A DNA stretch of 8,555 nt from Betaproteobacteria bacterium UBA2293 (lineage in GTDB: Bacteria; Pseudomonadota; Gammaproteobacteria; Burkholderiales; Rhodocyclaceae), in assembly GCA_002345845.1 (NCBI GenBank), contig DDWF01000204.1:1-8555 (forward strand), written 5' to 3'. The position numbers and the translations under genes were made by a program. This document shows positions 1-7,364 of this stretch, in pieces. Position 1 is the first letter of the stretch; the number at the start of each line of letters is the position of its first letter. Below the pieces are notes generated by a model, which was given only the letters and a program-made list of their open reading frames with translations, did not search any database and was not told the DNA's origin.

Positions 1-2194
1 CCATGCGGCCGCTGCCTTTGAGGGTGTGCGAGGCCCGGCGGATGGTCGTCAGCGCATCCTGGTTGTGCACATCGGCACGAAGCAGGGCGTATTGCTGATC
101 CATCGTGGCCAGGACTTCGACCGCCTCTTCAAGGAAAATCGCCAACAGTTCGGCGTCGATTTCCTCATGGCTGGATTCGGCCAACTGCAGCGTTTCGACA
201 GAAGGCTTGGGCGCTTCCGGGGCCGGGGGGAAAATGAGGGTCATCGCGGCATCGAAAGCCGAATCCATCTCGATGCCCGAATCGATGGCATCGAGTGCCG
301 CTTTGGCCGTTTCACCCAGTTGGTGATTGGCGACCAGATCGGCATCCTTCTGGATGGCCTGGAGATTCTGCCGAATCTCCTGCTGCAATTGCTGATCCTG
401 CGGCGCCTCCTTGAGCGCCTCGACCAGAGCTTGCGTCTCACGGGTCTGCTGGGCCAGCTGCGCCTCGACGGTGGGAACCGGCAAAGCCTCCGCTTCCTCG
501 TCCTCGACCACCGTCGTTTCGCCGTTCATGCGGCGCATGAAGGCATCGAAATCGGTTTCGCCATTCTGCAGGGCATCGACGAAGAAGCCGAGCAGGGACA
601 GCTGGTTGGCCACCCACTCGAAATCTTCGGCGACCGGCTGGTAATCCACCTGGGCGAACTGGCGGATGCGCGCACTGCATTCATTGAGGCTGGCAATGGC
701 GCCGAAGTGGCCAAGCATGGCCAGCGCACCACCGACCTGCTTCAGGGGAGCTTCCAGGGCGCCGAGATCATGAGCCTTGGCCGGATTGCGGAAGAAGGCA
801 TCGAGCGCCTGTTCGATCTGCGCCAGATTGTTCTGTATTTCGCGCCCGACCTGACCGATGAGCAGACGCTCCTGAGCCTTGCGCGTCATCTCGTCGAGCA
901 ACGGAATCTCGGCATCGGCCGCCGCTTGTTTGCCGGAGATACAGGCGTAGAGTCGCGCCACCATCAGGTCGACCTGCTGCGCGAAGTCGGTACCCAGACG
1001 CCGGAAACTTTCCTGGGCGTTCTGCAGGAGCAGGATGGTGGTGGCGACTTCCATCGCCACCGTATCGTTGTAGCGTGAAGCGTCCTCCGCCAGCCAGCTG
1101 GCGACGGCGCCCAAGCCCTGGCCCAGACGCTTGAGATCGGTCTGGCCGATTTCCTCAGTCAGCAGGGCGCACTGCCGGGCATGTTCGGCAAAGCCGGGCA
1201 TGCTGCCGACGCTGCCGGTGCAGAACTTGTTCCACAATTCCTCAACCGCCGCCAGACTGTCGCGCAGTTTGCGCAGGGCAGCCTCCTGCGGCAGCGGACC
1301 GGCCACTGCGACCTCGGGCACCAGCCCCGACAATTCGAAGGTCGAGCGGACATCGGCAATCAGCGGCGATGCTTCGTCCGGTGTCCGCGCCACGTAATAC
1401 AGCGCCTCGCGCATCACCCGTTCGGCGACATTGCTGGAGCCATTGAGCAGGCGGCGTATCTGCGCGTCGATGCGGGAACAGAGATAGAGGGCGGCATTGT
1501 CGCCATCCTGGCCGGGATGTTCGAGGGTATCGAGGAAGGCCAGGGCCACCCACCAGAAGGCACGCGCCGACTGGGTCGACTGTTGCGACTCGATGTCGCT
1601 CAGGGCCGCCTTCATGCCCTGCAGACCCGGTCCCGGGTGCGCTGGGTCGCGCAGCAACTGGAGCAGGCCCTTCTGGTAAGCCAGACGCTTGCCCTTGAGG
1701 AGCTTGGTAAATTGTTCCGGAGCCAGAGGCGGCGGCGCGGCACGGCGTGGCGGTCGCAGCGTCAGATCGGGATAGAAGAGATCGGCGGCATGGATGACGC
1801 TCTGCCCACGGGCCAGGGCCAGCGCCTGATAGGCGGGCAGCAGGCGCAGCGGCTGGTTCGGCTCGCCAACCATCAGGTCGTCGAGATACTGGCGAATGGC
1901 CGCCAGGGCCTGACGAACGACGGCAGGGCCGTTATCGCCGGGCAGCAGACGTCCCTCCTCGTAAGCCTTGAGCAACGCCTCCAGCGATTCAACTACCTGG
2001 GTGACACCATCCAGACCAACGATGGACAGGGCACCGTACACCTGGTGCACGTGGGTGTGGCAGAACTTCAACTGGGTGACGTCAGCGCCCGCCTCATACT
2101 GAGCCAGCGCTTCCTCGGCCCGTTGAAGCGCCAGATCGATCTCGCCCTTGACCCAGGTCAGGGGCCCCAAATCAAATGCAGTAGCCGCGTTCAT
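1..2194 (-). CDS. pilL: PilL/ChpA-type chemotaxis histidine kinase, N-terminal 731 residues (cut by left edge)
   Basis: The frame opens at ATG 2194 and stays open to base 1 with no stop, so the C-terminus lies outside the window. Residues 9-30 (LGPLTWVKGEIDLALQRAEE) begin the ChpA/FimL-like N-terminal region, which runs to about residue 550 and is mostly helical. It carries two Hpt-like segments: residues 46-61 with H50 in HQVYGAL, and residues 485-491 reading KQVGGAL. An acidic linker (about 560-575), a Gln/Glu-rich helical stretch and a proline-rich linker (about 655-675) follow. A canonical Hpt domain then starts near 677 and includes SHTLKGSGRM, with H723 as the phospho-acceptor. By family knowledge the missing part should hold further Hpt, dimerisation, HATPase, CheW-like and receiver domains; none of that is visible here. 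The start lies 18 bases after the pilJ stop, with a weak GAGAG ribosome site. PilL would phosphorylate PilG and PilH. The alternative name is chpA; the family assignment is firm. Confidence 0.9.
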   Translation of the reverse strand, partial: MNAATAFDLGPLTWVKGEIDLALQRAEEALAQYEAGADVTQLKFCHTHVHQVYGALSIVGLDGVTQVVESLEALLKAYEEGRLLPGDNGPAVVRQALAAIRQYLDDLMVGEPNQPLRLLPAYQALALARGQSVIHAADLFYPDLTLRPPRRAAPPPLAPEQFTKLLKGKRLAYQKGLLQLLRDPAHPGPGLQGMKAALSDIESQQSTQSARAFWWVALAFLDTLEHPGQDGDNAALYLCSRIDAQIRRLLNGSSNVAERVMREALYYVARTPDEASPLIADVRSTFELSGLVPEVAVAGPLPQEAALRKLRDSLAAVEELWNKFCTGSVGSMPGFAEHARQCALLTEEIGQTDLKRLGQGLGAVASWLAEDASRYNDTVAMEVATTILLLQNAQESFRRLGTDFAQQVDLMVARLYACISGKQAAADAEIPLLDEMTRKAQERLLIGQVGREIQNNLAQIEQALDAFFRNPAKAHDLGALEAPLKQVGGALAMLGHFGAIASLNECSARIRQFAQVDYQPVAEDFEWVANQLSLLGFFVDALQNGETDFDAFMRRMNGETTVVEDEEAEALPVPTVEAQLAQQTRETQALVEALKEAPQDQQLQQEIRQNLQAIQKDADLVANHQLGETAKAALDAIDSGIEMDSAFDAAMTLIFPPAPEAPKPSVETLQLAESSHEEIDAELLAIFLEEAVEVLATMDQQYALLRADVHNQDALTTIRRASHTLKGSGRM

Positions 2195-2212
2195 AGTCTC
2201 TCGCGTTGCCTG

Positions 2213-4336
2213 TCAGTCCACCTTGAAACCGGCGACCGAACCCTTGAGTTCCGAAGCCAGGGCGGTCAGTTCGTCGACCGCCAGGGCGGTGCGCTGGGTA
2301 CCGGCAGTGGTCTGCTCGGTTACGTGCAGGATGTCCTGCATCAGTCGCGCCACATTGGTCGCCGAATCGGCCTGGCTCTGGGTGGAGGAAGAAATGCTCT
2401 CGATCAGGTCGGCCAGATTGCGCGACACGTCACCGATCTCCGACAGCGCCTGACCGGCGGCGTCGGACAGCTTGGCCCCTTCGACCACACCCTGGGTTGA
2501 TTGCTCCATGGCGGAGACAGCATCTTGGGTGTCGGTCTGAATCGTCTTCACAATCGCCGCGATCTGCTTGGTTGCCTCGGCCGAACGTTCGGCCAGTCGC
2601 TGCACTTCCTCGGCCACGACGGTGAAGCCGCGCCCCGCATCGCCGGCGGAAGCCGCCTGGATGGCGGCGTTGAGGGCGAGCACGTTGGTCTGTTCGGTAA
2701 TGTCGGAAATCAGCTCCACGATTTCGCCGATCTCCTGCGAACTTTCGCCCAGGCGCTTGATGCGCTTCGAGGTTTCCTGGATCTGATTGCGAATTTCGTT
2801 CATGCCCTTGATCGAGTCCTGCACGGCCTGCGTACCCTTTTCAGCAGCCAGCAGCGATTGCCGGGCAACCTGGGCAGACTGCGTGGCGTTGCCCGACACT
2901 TCCGTCATCGACCGGGCCATGTCGAGAGCCGACTGGCCGGCTTCCTGAATTTCGCTGGACTGGCGTTCGGCTGCATCGAGCAGTTCGGCGGAAGTCTGGC
3001 GGGCGATCTCGGTTGCCGCGGTCACCCGGTTCGCCGCGTCGTTGATGCGGCCGACCAGCACGCGCAGTTCTTCAATGGTGTAGTTGATCGAATCGGCGAT
3101 GGCGCCGGTGATGTTCTCGCTGACCGTGGCGGTAACCGTCAGGTCGCCGTCGGCGAGGTCACCCAGTTCATTCATCAGCCGCAGAATGGCGTCCTGGTTC
3201 TCGCGATTGACCAGTTCCGAGGCATGACGCTGGCGGTCGGCTTCAAGCGCCCGGCGGCGCGTATCTTCCAGGTAGATCCTGGCGAGCAGGGCCAGCGTGG
3301 CGAGAGCGGCGGCGACGAGCACGATCAGCAGAACGATGAATAGCGCCCGTGAAGCCAGGTTTTCCTGGTAACCGAGGGCCAGGTCGTCGGTCGCCTTCAG
3401 CAGGTTCTCGCTCTCGCGGAAAATCTGTGACCCGGCCTGCTTGGAAAGAACCAGCGGCTGCATGTTACCGAGAATGCTGGCAATGGCATCCTGGTAGCCC
3501 TTGAAAGACGCTTCAAGGGCAGTGAGTTTTTCCCGGCTATCGCCATCCGTGGTGGTCTTGCCCAGACCCTGAAGAATGTCGCGGAAGGCGTTGGTATCCT
3601 TGCCGAGCAGGAAGGCAACCTCGGGATTGATCTCGTCACCGACGCGCAGTGCCGAGGCATTCTTGGCAATGCGCTGGGTCAGCATGACCAGCTGGCTGGC
3701 CGCCGCAATATCGCGCGAAGCAGCGCCGGACTGCAGCTTGAGGGCCGCCAGCTGCTCGGTCAGGTCGAGCATCTCGGCGTTCTTGTCATCGATCAAGGCG
3801 ACGCTGGTACCGAGCGCGACGAGGTTGGCTTCCTGACCGATCACCGTCTGCGCATCCGTGTCAGTCATCGCCCAGCGCTCACTCAGCGCATCAAGCTGGG
3901 GACGAACCGCGCCCGGCGAAGCGGGAACATCGACGCCGCCGATTTCGCCGCCGCTGCTGACACGGTCGAGCAGTTGGGCAAAGGCTTCACGCGATTCCTT
4001 GAGCTGGGTGAAAGCCGTGGTATTGCCCTGCAGCGCCAGCAGCGAAGCCTTGGCCAGGCGCTGGGAGAGCATGCGCATTTCACCGGCCGCCGCGACATAG
4101 GCTGTACCGTGCGTCGATTGTCGGCTGTCGAAGACGACCAGAGCGGCAATCAGCAGGATCAGCACGGCAAAAATCGCACCCAGTGTCTTCATCTGCTGAA
4201 TGACCGGCTGCCCGGCGAGGAACCCGGGCAGAGCGACACCCTTGGACTCGCCGGGCATTTCGGCCGAAACGGTCATCGGGGCATAAGCAGCACCCTTGCC
4301 GCCACCCAGCTTGGGAAGTTTGAAACTGAAAGCCAT
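2213..4336 (-). CDS. pilJ: Type IV pilus methyl-accepting chemotaxis protein PilJ
   Basis: The protein has 707 residues and is the inner-membrane chemoreceptor of the pilus chemosensory array, feeding PilI and PilL. Topology read from the sequence: a cytoplasmic N-terminal tail of about 50 residues, TM1 at about 51-69, a periplasmic sensor at 70-330, TM2 at about 331-354, a HAMP-like segment at about 355-430, then a long coiled-coil signalling domain. The sensor holds two PilJ-type helical repeats: [10 protein letters not shown] (87-96) and [10 protein letters not shown] (216-225). The signalling hairpin tip is [18 protein letters not shown] (548-565), followed by [18 protein letters not shown]. 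The C-terminus ends in GFKVD and lacks the NWETF-type pentapeptide that tethers CheR and CheB in some receptors. The start is supported by a strong GGAGG six bases upstream. The gene lies 40 bases after pilI and 18 bases before pilL. Confidence 0.96.
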   Translation of the reverse strand: MAFSFKLPKLGGGKGAAYAPMTVSAEMPGESKGVALPGFLAGQPVIQQMKTLGAIFAVLILLIAALVVFDSRQSTHGTAYVAAAGEMRMLSQRLAKASLLALQGNTTAFTQLKESREAFAQLLDRVSSGGEIGGVDVPASPGAVRPQLDALSERWAMTDTDAQTVIGQEANLVALGTSVALIDDKNAEMLDLTEQLAALKLQSGAASRDIAAASQLVMLTQRIAKNASALRVGDEINPEVAFLLGKDTNAFRDILQGLGKTTTDGDSREKLTALEASFKGYQDAIASILGNMQPLVLSKQAGSQIFRESENLLKATDDLALGYQENLASRALFIVLLIVLVAAALATLALLARIYLEDTRRRALEADRQRHASELVNRENQDAILRLMNELGDLADGDLTVTATVSENITGAIADSINYTIEELRVLVGRINDAANRVTAATEIARQTSAELLDAAERQSSEIQEAGQSALDMARSMTEVSGNATQSAQVARQSLLAAEKGTQAVQDSIKGMNEIRNQIQETSKRIKRLGESSQEIGEIVELISDITEQTNVLALNAAIQAASAGDAGRGFTVVAEEVQRLAERSAEATKQIAAIVKTIQTDTQDAVSAMEQSTQGVVEGAKLSDAAGQALSEIGDVSRNLADLIESISSSTQSQADSATNVARLMQDILHVTEQTTAGTQRTALAVDELTALASELKGSVAGFKVD

Positions 4337-4342
4337 GGAGAT

Positions 4343-4347
4343 CCTCC
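4343..4347 (-). promoter_or_regulatory. Ribosome-binding site of pilJ
   Basis: Read on the minus strand, the sequence is GGAGG followed by six bases and the pilJ ATG. It is the best Shine-Dalgarno match in the operon and fixes the pilJ start, and with it the long N-terminal tail. The strength fits a need for more receptor than kinase, which is an inference. Confidence 0.75.
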
Positions 4348-4376
4348 GATTTGGGTCCTGGGCAGTACGCCCCCGG

Positions 4377-4889
4377 TCAGACCCCGATATTCATGAAATC
4401 ATGATCGGCCAGCAGGTCGCGCACAGACAGCTTGCGCCAGATGTTGCCGTGTGTATCCGAAAAGCGCTGCGCACACCAGGGTGGGTCGTCCGCCGCTCCC
4501 GCCTCGGGAACGAAATCGTCCGGATTCTTCAGCCCGAGCATGCGGGAAACGAGCAGTGCCGCATTTGATCCGTGCTTGGAACCGATCAGCAGCAAGCGGG
4601 TGCTGGTGTTTTGCGGCGTCGGCAAGCCGCCGCGAAAGACTGAAAAATCGGTCACCGCATGCAGATTGCCGCGAATATTGGCGATGCCGGCAAACCAGGG
4701 ACGCGTCAAGGGCACCGGTGCCAGTTGCGGGGCCTGGACAATCTCACCGCCATCGGCCAGATCGACCAACCAGGTCTCGCCGCCGGCCTCGATGCCCAGC
4801 CAGGAAGAACTGCCACGGCCCTGGGCGGCGGTCGTCAGACGGGCCGCGAGGTATTCCTGAAAGTCGCGAAGACTGGTTTTCTTGGCCAT
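4377..4889 (-). CDS. pilI: CheW-like adaptor PilI
   Basis: PilI is a 170-residue cytoplasmic scaffold that couples the receptor PilJ to the kinase PilL. The CheW-type beta-barrel fold spans roughly residues 28-165: [17 protein letters not shown], then [19 protein letters not shown] with the conserved N-x-R-G element (N71, R73, G74), then [20 protein letters not shown]. The length is normal for PilI. The C-terminal segment ([20 protein letters not shown]) resembles that of other PilI proteins. The ATG lies four bases after the pilH stop, and no clear Shine-Dalgarno precedes it, so translation is probably coupled to pilH. Position between pilH and pilJ is the standard Pil-Chp order and separates it from a flagellar CheW. 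A C-terminal CheW-like domain of PilL could in principle overlap in function. Confidence 0.92.
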   Translation of the reverse strand: MAKKTSLRDFQEYLAARLTTAAQGRGSSSWLGIEAGGETWLVDLADGGEIVQAPQLAPVPLTRPWFAGIANIRGNLHAVTDFSVFRGGLPTPQNTSTRLLLIGSKHGSNAALLVSRMLGLKNPDDFVPEAGAADDPPWCAQRFSDTHGNIWRKLSVRDLLADHDFMNIGV

Positions 4890-4893
4890 GGGC

Positions 4894-5259
4894 TCAGGGC
4901 AGAGCGGCGATTCGTTTCAGCAGTTCCTCGGGGTTCAGCGGCTTGACCAGATAATCGACAGCCCCCTGACGCAGACCCCAGATCTTGTCGGTCTCCTGCC
5001 CCTTGGTGGTACAGACGATGACCGGAATACCCTTGGTTTCCTCGTCCCGGGTCAGGGTGCGCGTGGCCTGATAACCGTTCAGACCGGGCATCACGACATC
5101 CATCAGGATCAGGTCGGGCTTGCTGGCCTTGGCCTTGGCGATCCCTTCTTCGCCACTCTCGGCCGTACTGACTTGGTAGCCGGCCTTGGTCAGCACGTCG
5201 ACGGTAAAAAAGCGCTCGGTGGCAGAATCATCGACCACCAGGATGTTCTTGACGGGCAT
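4894..5259 (-). CDS. pilH: Twitching motility response regulator PilH (single receiver domain)
   Basis: This is a 121-residue stand-alone CheY-like receiver with no output domain. The acidic pocket is D10/D11 in VVDDS, the phospho-acceptor is D54 in LILMDVVMPGLNG, the switch threonine is T84 in VIVCTTKG, and the conserved lysine is K106 in YLVKPL. The segment DKIWGLRQGAVDYL is typical of PilH and distinguishes it from PilG and from flagellar CheY. In the studied Pseudomonas system PilH is phosphorylated by the PilL/ChpA kinase and acts mainly on retraction or as a phosphate sink. Here that role is inferred from homology and position. The start is supported by AGGGAG (5266-5271) six bases upstream. 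The gene lies 15 bases after pilG. Confidence 0.94.
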   Translation of the reverse strand: MPVKNILVVDDSATERFFTVDVLTKAGYQVSTAESGEEGIAKAKASKPDLILMDVVMPGLNGYQATRTLTRDEETKGIPVIVCTTKGQETDKIWGLRQGAVDYLVKPLNPEELLKRIAALP

Positions 5260-5274
5260 TGCTGGCTCCCTGGA

Positions 5275-5685
5275 CTACGGTTTTGACGTTGTTTCTGCCG
5301 GCACGGCAAAGGTAGCGACCGTTTGCAGCAGGCTGTCTTTGGTGAAAGGCTTGGTCAGATACTGGTCGGAACCGACCATTCGGCCGCGCGCCCGGTCGAA
5401 CAGGCCATCCTTGGAGGAGAGCATGATCACGGGCGTGGACTTGAAGCGGGGATTCTTCTTGATCAGCGAGCAGGTTTGATAGCCATCAAGGCGCGGCATC
5501 ATGATGTCGCAAAAAATCACGCTCGGCTGGAGGTCGGCAATTTTGGCCAGGGCGTCGAACCCGTCTTCGGCGAGAATGACCTCGCAACCCGCTTGCACAA
5601 GGAATATCTCAGCGCTGCGCCGTATGGTGTTGCTGTCGTCTATGACCATCACCCTGACGCCACGCAATCTGGATAAATCAGCCAA
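5275..5685 (-). CDS. pilG: Twitching motility response regulator PilG (TTG start)
   Basis: PilG is a 136-residue CheY-like receiver, the first gene of the pilus chemosensory operon. Conserved features are D16/D17 in VMVIDDSNTIRRSAE, phospho-acceptor D60 in VIFCDIMMPRLDGYQT, S90 in VIMLSSKDGLFD, and K112 in QYLTKPF. The stretch from MMPRLDGYQT through SSKDGLFDRA is very close to PilG proteins of other proteobacteria. Phosphorylated PilG is known to promote pilus extension and, in Pseudomonas, cAMP-linked surface responses. No ATG occurs at the expected N-terminus. The codon at 5685 is TTG (first residues fMet-ADLSRLRGVRVMVIDD), preceded by GGGGA eight bases upstream, and it gives the usual family length. 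The first in-frame ATG is codon 13 and would remove the first beta strand. A GTG at codon 12 is equally unlikely. Confidence 0.95.
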   Translation of the reverse strand: MADLSRLRGVRVMVIDDSNTIRRSAEIFLVQAGCEVILAEDGFDALAKIADLQPSVIFCDIMMPRLDGYQTCSLIKKNPRFKSTPVIMLSSKDGLFDRARGRMVGSDQYLTKPFTKDSLLQTVATFAVPAETTSKP

Positions 5686-5686
5686 T

Positions 5687-5707
5687 TTGCCTGTCCCCTG
5701 GCCCCTG
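5687..5707 (-). repeat. Three tandem 7-base repeats in the pilG leader
   Basis: Read on the minus strand, the leader just before pilG is CAGGGGC, CAGGGGA, CAGGCAA, directly adjacent to one another. The first two differ at one base, and the third shares CAGG. The repeats carry the Shine-Dalgarno sequence and leave one base (A) before the TTG start. They could have arisen by slippage. Whether the copy number matters for translation is unknown. Confidence 0.6.
5694..5698 (-). promoter_or_regulatory. Ribosome-binding site deciding the TTG start of pilG
   Basis: On the minus strand GGGGA stands eight bases upstream of the TTG at 5685. A second GGGG run sits seven bases further upstream as part of a tandem repeat. 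No comparable site precedes the internal ATG at pilG codon 13, which favours the TTG. Confidence 0.55.
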
Positions 5708-5713
5708 TAGGCG

Positions 5714-5723
5714 TAAATATTTA
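5714..5723. repeat. 10-base perfect palindrome TAAATATTTA
   Basis: The palindrome lies at the expected transcription start of the pil operon if TATGAT at 5731-5736 is its -10. It is the most AT-rich spot of the gap. It may be a regulator site or an easily melted start region, and chance cannot be excluded for a motif this short. Confidence 0.35.
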
Positions 5724-5730
5724 TCGGTGC

Positions 5731-5736
5731 ATCATA
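5731..5736 (-). promoter_or_regulatory. Candidate -10 element of the pil operon promoter
   Basis: On the minus strand the hexamer is TATGAT, five of six matches to TATAAT. It would start transcription near 5724 and give a leader of about 40 bases before pilG. The -35 region 17-18 bases upstream (GTGCCT/TGTGCC) is a poor match to TTGACA, so the promoter may need an activator or another sigma factor. Confidence 0.4.
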
Positions 5737-5814
5737 CTACGGAAGTCCGCGCTAGGCACAGCCTTGCTGCCACCAACGCGCTTTTCGCTGCGCCGAGTCG
5801 GCCGAAGCCAGATT

Positions 5815-5827
5815 CGGATAAAATCCG
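5815..5827. repeat. 13-base palindrome around the thiD -10 (CGGAT-AAA-ATCCG)
   Basis: Five-base arms CGGAT and ATCCG flank a three-base AAA centre and enclose the candidate TAAAAT hexamer. An operator at this place would block polymerase. No known repressor motif is recognised. Confidence 0.35.
5819..5824 (+). promoter_or_regulatory. Candidate -10 element of the thiD-thiE-hemL promoter
   Basis: The hexamer is TAAAAT, five of six matches to TATAAT, 51 bases before the thiD ATG. No good -35 lies 16-18 bases upstream (around 5795-5802, AGTCGG). The hexamer sits inside a short palindrome. A start near 5831 would leave a leader of about 45 bases. Confidence 0.4.
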
Positions 5828-5875
5828 CCGCATCTTACCCAATCCCTCCAGCTTCCGCCAAGGGCCTGCAGAACC

Positions 5876-6742
5876 ATGAATCAGACCCCCGCCAATCCGC
5901 CACGCCCGCCCCAGGTGCTGGCCTTTGCCGCCAGCGACCCTTCTTCCGGCGCCGGCATCCAGGCCGACTTGCTGACCCTGGCCAGTCTCGGCTGCCATCC
6001 GCTGACTGCCATCACCGCCATCACGGTGCAGGACACGGTCGGCGTGCAGAGCGTCCATCCGGTCGCTGCCGAACTGCTTGAACAGCAAGCCCGCACCATT
6101 CTTGAAGACATGCCGGTGGCCGCCTTCAAGATTGGCGTGCTGGGCAGTGTCGAGAATGTACTGACGGTCGCCGAGATCGTCTCCGACTATCCGGAAACGC
6201 CGCTGGTCTTCGACCCGGTACTGGCGTCCGGGCGTGGTGATGAACTATCCGGCGAGGAGATCATTTCCGCCATCCGTGAAATGCTGCTGCCGCAGACCAC
6301 GATCATCACCCCCAACGCACCGGAAGCGCGCCGTCTGGCGGAGAGCGACGAGGACGAGAACGAGCCCGCGCTCGATGTCTGCGCCCAGCGCCTGATCGAC
6401 ATGGGCGTCCAGTATGTGCTGATCACCGGCACTCATGAGAACACCCCGGAAGTCATCAACACGCTGTACGGTCCCGACGGCATCATCCGCCACGACCGCT
6501 GGGAGCGCCTGCCGGGCAGCTATCACGGCTCCGGTTGCACGCTGGCCTCGGCCATTGCCGGCTGCCTGGCCGGCGGCGCCAGTGTCGAGGATGCCGTGCG
6601 CGACGCCCAGGACTACACATGGCAAACCCTGAAGAGCGGCTTCCGCGGCGGCATGGGCCAGTTGATTCCGGATCGTTTCTTCTGGGCCCGCGAAGACGAA
6701 AACAGCGACGATGGCGAGAGCAAGAAATCCGATGGCAATTGA
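5876..6742 (+). CDS. thiD: Hydroxymethylpyrimidine/phosphomethylpyrimidine kinase ThiD
   Basis: This 288-residue cytoplasmic ribokinase-fold enzyme phosphorylates HMP and then HMP-phosphate with ATP, giving HMP-pyrophosphate for thiamine synthesis. Visible motifs are [17 protein letters not shown] (16-32, substrate pocket), [12 protein letters not shown] (47-58), FKIGVLGS (84-91), [15 protein letters not shown] (110-124), TPNAPEA (145-151), and the anion-hole and catalytic [12 protein letters not shown] (217-228, with C221). The usual KGGH-like element is TGTH here (184-187), so the lysine common in enteric ThiD is replaced by threonine. The last 20 residues are acidic, probably disordered, and overlap the thiE start. 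The ATG has AAGGG 11 bases upstream, a rather long spacing. A pyridoxal kinase of the same superfamily is less likely because of the thiE neighbour. Confidence 0.95.
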   Translation: MNQTPANPPRPPQVLAFAASDPSSGAGIQADLLTLASLGCHPLTAITAITVQDTVGVQSVHPVAAELLEQQARTILEDMPVAAFKIGVLGSVENVLTVAEIVSDYPETPLVFDPVLASGRGDELSGEEIISAIREMLLPQTTIITPNAPEARRLAESDEDENEPALDVCAQRLIDMGVQYVLITGTHENTPEVINTLYGPDGIIRHDRWERLPGSYHGSGCTLASAIAGCLAGGASVEDAVRDAQDYTWQTLKSGFRGGMGQLIPDRFFWAREDENSDDGESKKSDGN

Positions 6743-7360
6743 GTTATGCGGCCTGTACGCCATCACCCCCGAGACCACCGAGGCGGCCCCTCTGTTTGCC
6801 GGTGTTGAGGCAGCCCTTGCCGGTGGCTGCAGACTGCTGCAGTTTCGCGACAAGAGCAGCCCAATGAGCGAACGCCTCGCCCGTGGCCGCGTCCTGCGCG
6901 TGCTGACCCGCCGCCACGGCGCCCAGCTGATCGTCAATGACGACCTGGCACTGGCCGCGCTGCTCGATGCCGACGGCGTGCACCTGGGCAGCGACGACGG
7001 CAACCTGGGCGCTGCCCGCGCCATTCTCGGTCCGCAGAAAATTCTTGGCGCCTCCTGCTATGCCGACCTCGACGCGGCCCGCGCCGCCCAAGCGGCGGGC
7101 GCCGACTACGTCGCCTTCGGCGCCGCCTTTGCCTCGCCGACCAAACCCGACGCCGCCCACGCCCCGCTGGCACTTTATGCCCAGGCCAAAGCCGAACTCG
7201 CAACACCCATCTGCGCCATCGGCGGCATCACCGCCACCAATGCGGCGCCGCTGATCGATGCCGGCGTCGACCTGCTGGCCATCATTACCGATCTTTTCTC
7301 GGCGCCGGACATCGCCGCCCGCGCCGCCCAGTATCAACGTCTTTTCGAGAAAGCCCGACC

Positions 7361-7364
<4 letters not shown>
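6732..7364 (+). CDS. thiE: Thiamine-phosphate synthase ThiE
   Basis: ThiE condenses HMP-pyrophosphate with thiazole phosphate to give thiamine phosphate and pyrophosphate. It is a TIM barrel of 210 residues from the chosen start, the usual length. Motifs numbered from this start: GLYAITPE (7-14), LLQFRDKSS (35-43) with R39 and K41, [10 protein letters not shown] (66-75), [11 protein letters not shown] (80-90) with magnesium ligands D70 and D88 expected, [26 protein letters not shown] (substrate loop), and [10 protein letters not shown] (phosphate binding). An upstream in-frame ATG at 6711 would add seven residues (MARARNP). I prefer 6732 because family members begin just before the GLYAITP strand; neither start has a strong ribosome site. 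The gene overlaps the thiD end by 11 bases (32 with the upstream start), so translation is probably coupled. Confidence 0.94.

Larger units (their letters stand above)
5686..5875. promoter_or_regulatory. Divergent pilG / thiD intergenic region
   Basis: This 190-base gap separates the two divergent operons and must hold both promoters unless transcription enters from further away. It contains an AT-rich island at 5712-5723 in otherwise GC-rich DNA, a probable -10 hexamer on each strand, and two short palindromes. I found no convincing small gene in it; in particular there are no paired CxxC motifs of a rubredoxin. I found no TPP riboswitch core (no CTGAGA-type box) before thiD and no sigma-54 element with correct GG-N10-GC spacing. 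Confidence 0.7.

Noticed and set aside
26..3343. Long plus-strand open frames (26-1078, 1181-2500, 2501-3343) opposite pilL and pilJ
   Set aside because: They lie in exact codon register with the minus-strand genes, where a stop appears only opposite a TTA, CTA or TCA codon, all rare in this GC-rich DNA. The products are Arg/Gly/Leu/Gln-rich with no recognisable motif, while the minus strand encodes clear family proteins.
4337..4376. Terminator between pilI and pilJ (GGGC-GTACT-GCCC on the minus strand)
   Set aside because: The stem is only four base pairs and no T-run follows. The genes are clearly co-directional parts of one operon.
5750..5790. Possible sigma-54 promoter for pilG (TGGCAG...TGTGC on the minus strand)
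   Set aside because: The spacing between GG and GC is 12 bases where 10 is required, and the -12 element lacks the usual TTGC.
5686..5875. TPP riboswitch upstream of thiD
   Set aside because: No CTGAGA-like or matching ACC...TGA core is present, and the likely leader of about 45 bases is too short for the aptamer.
5686..5875. A small rubredoxin-type gene between pilG and thiD
   Set aside because: No frame shows paired CxxC motifs, and the space holds promoter-like DNA instead.
5732..6088. Possible minus-strand gene of 118 residues across the pilG/thiD gap
   Set aside because: Most of it is antisense to the ThiD N-terminus, it has no motif or clear ribosome site, and it would cover the pil promoter region.
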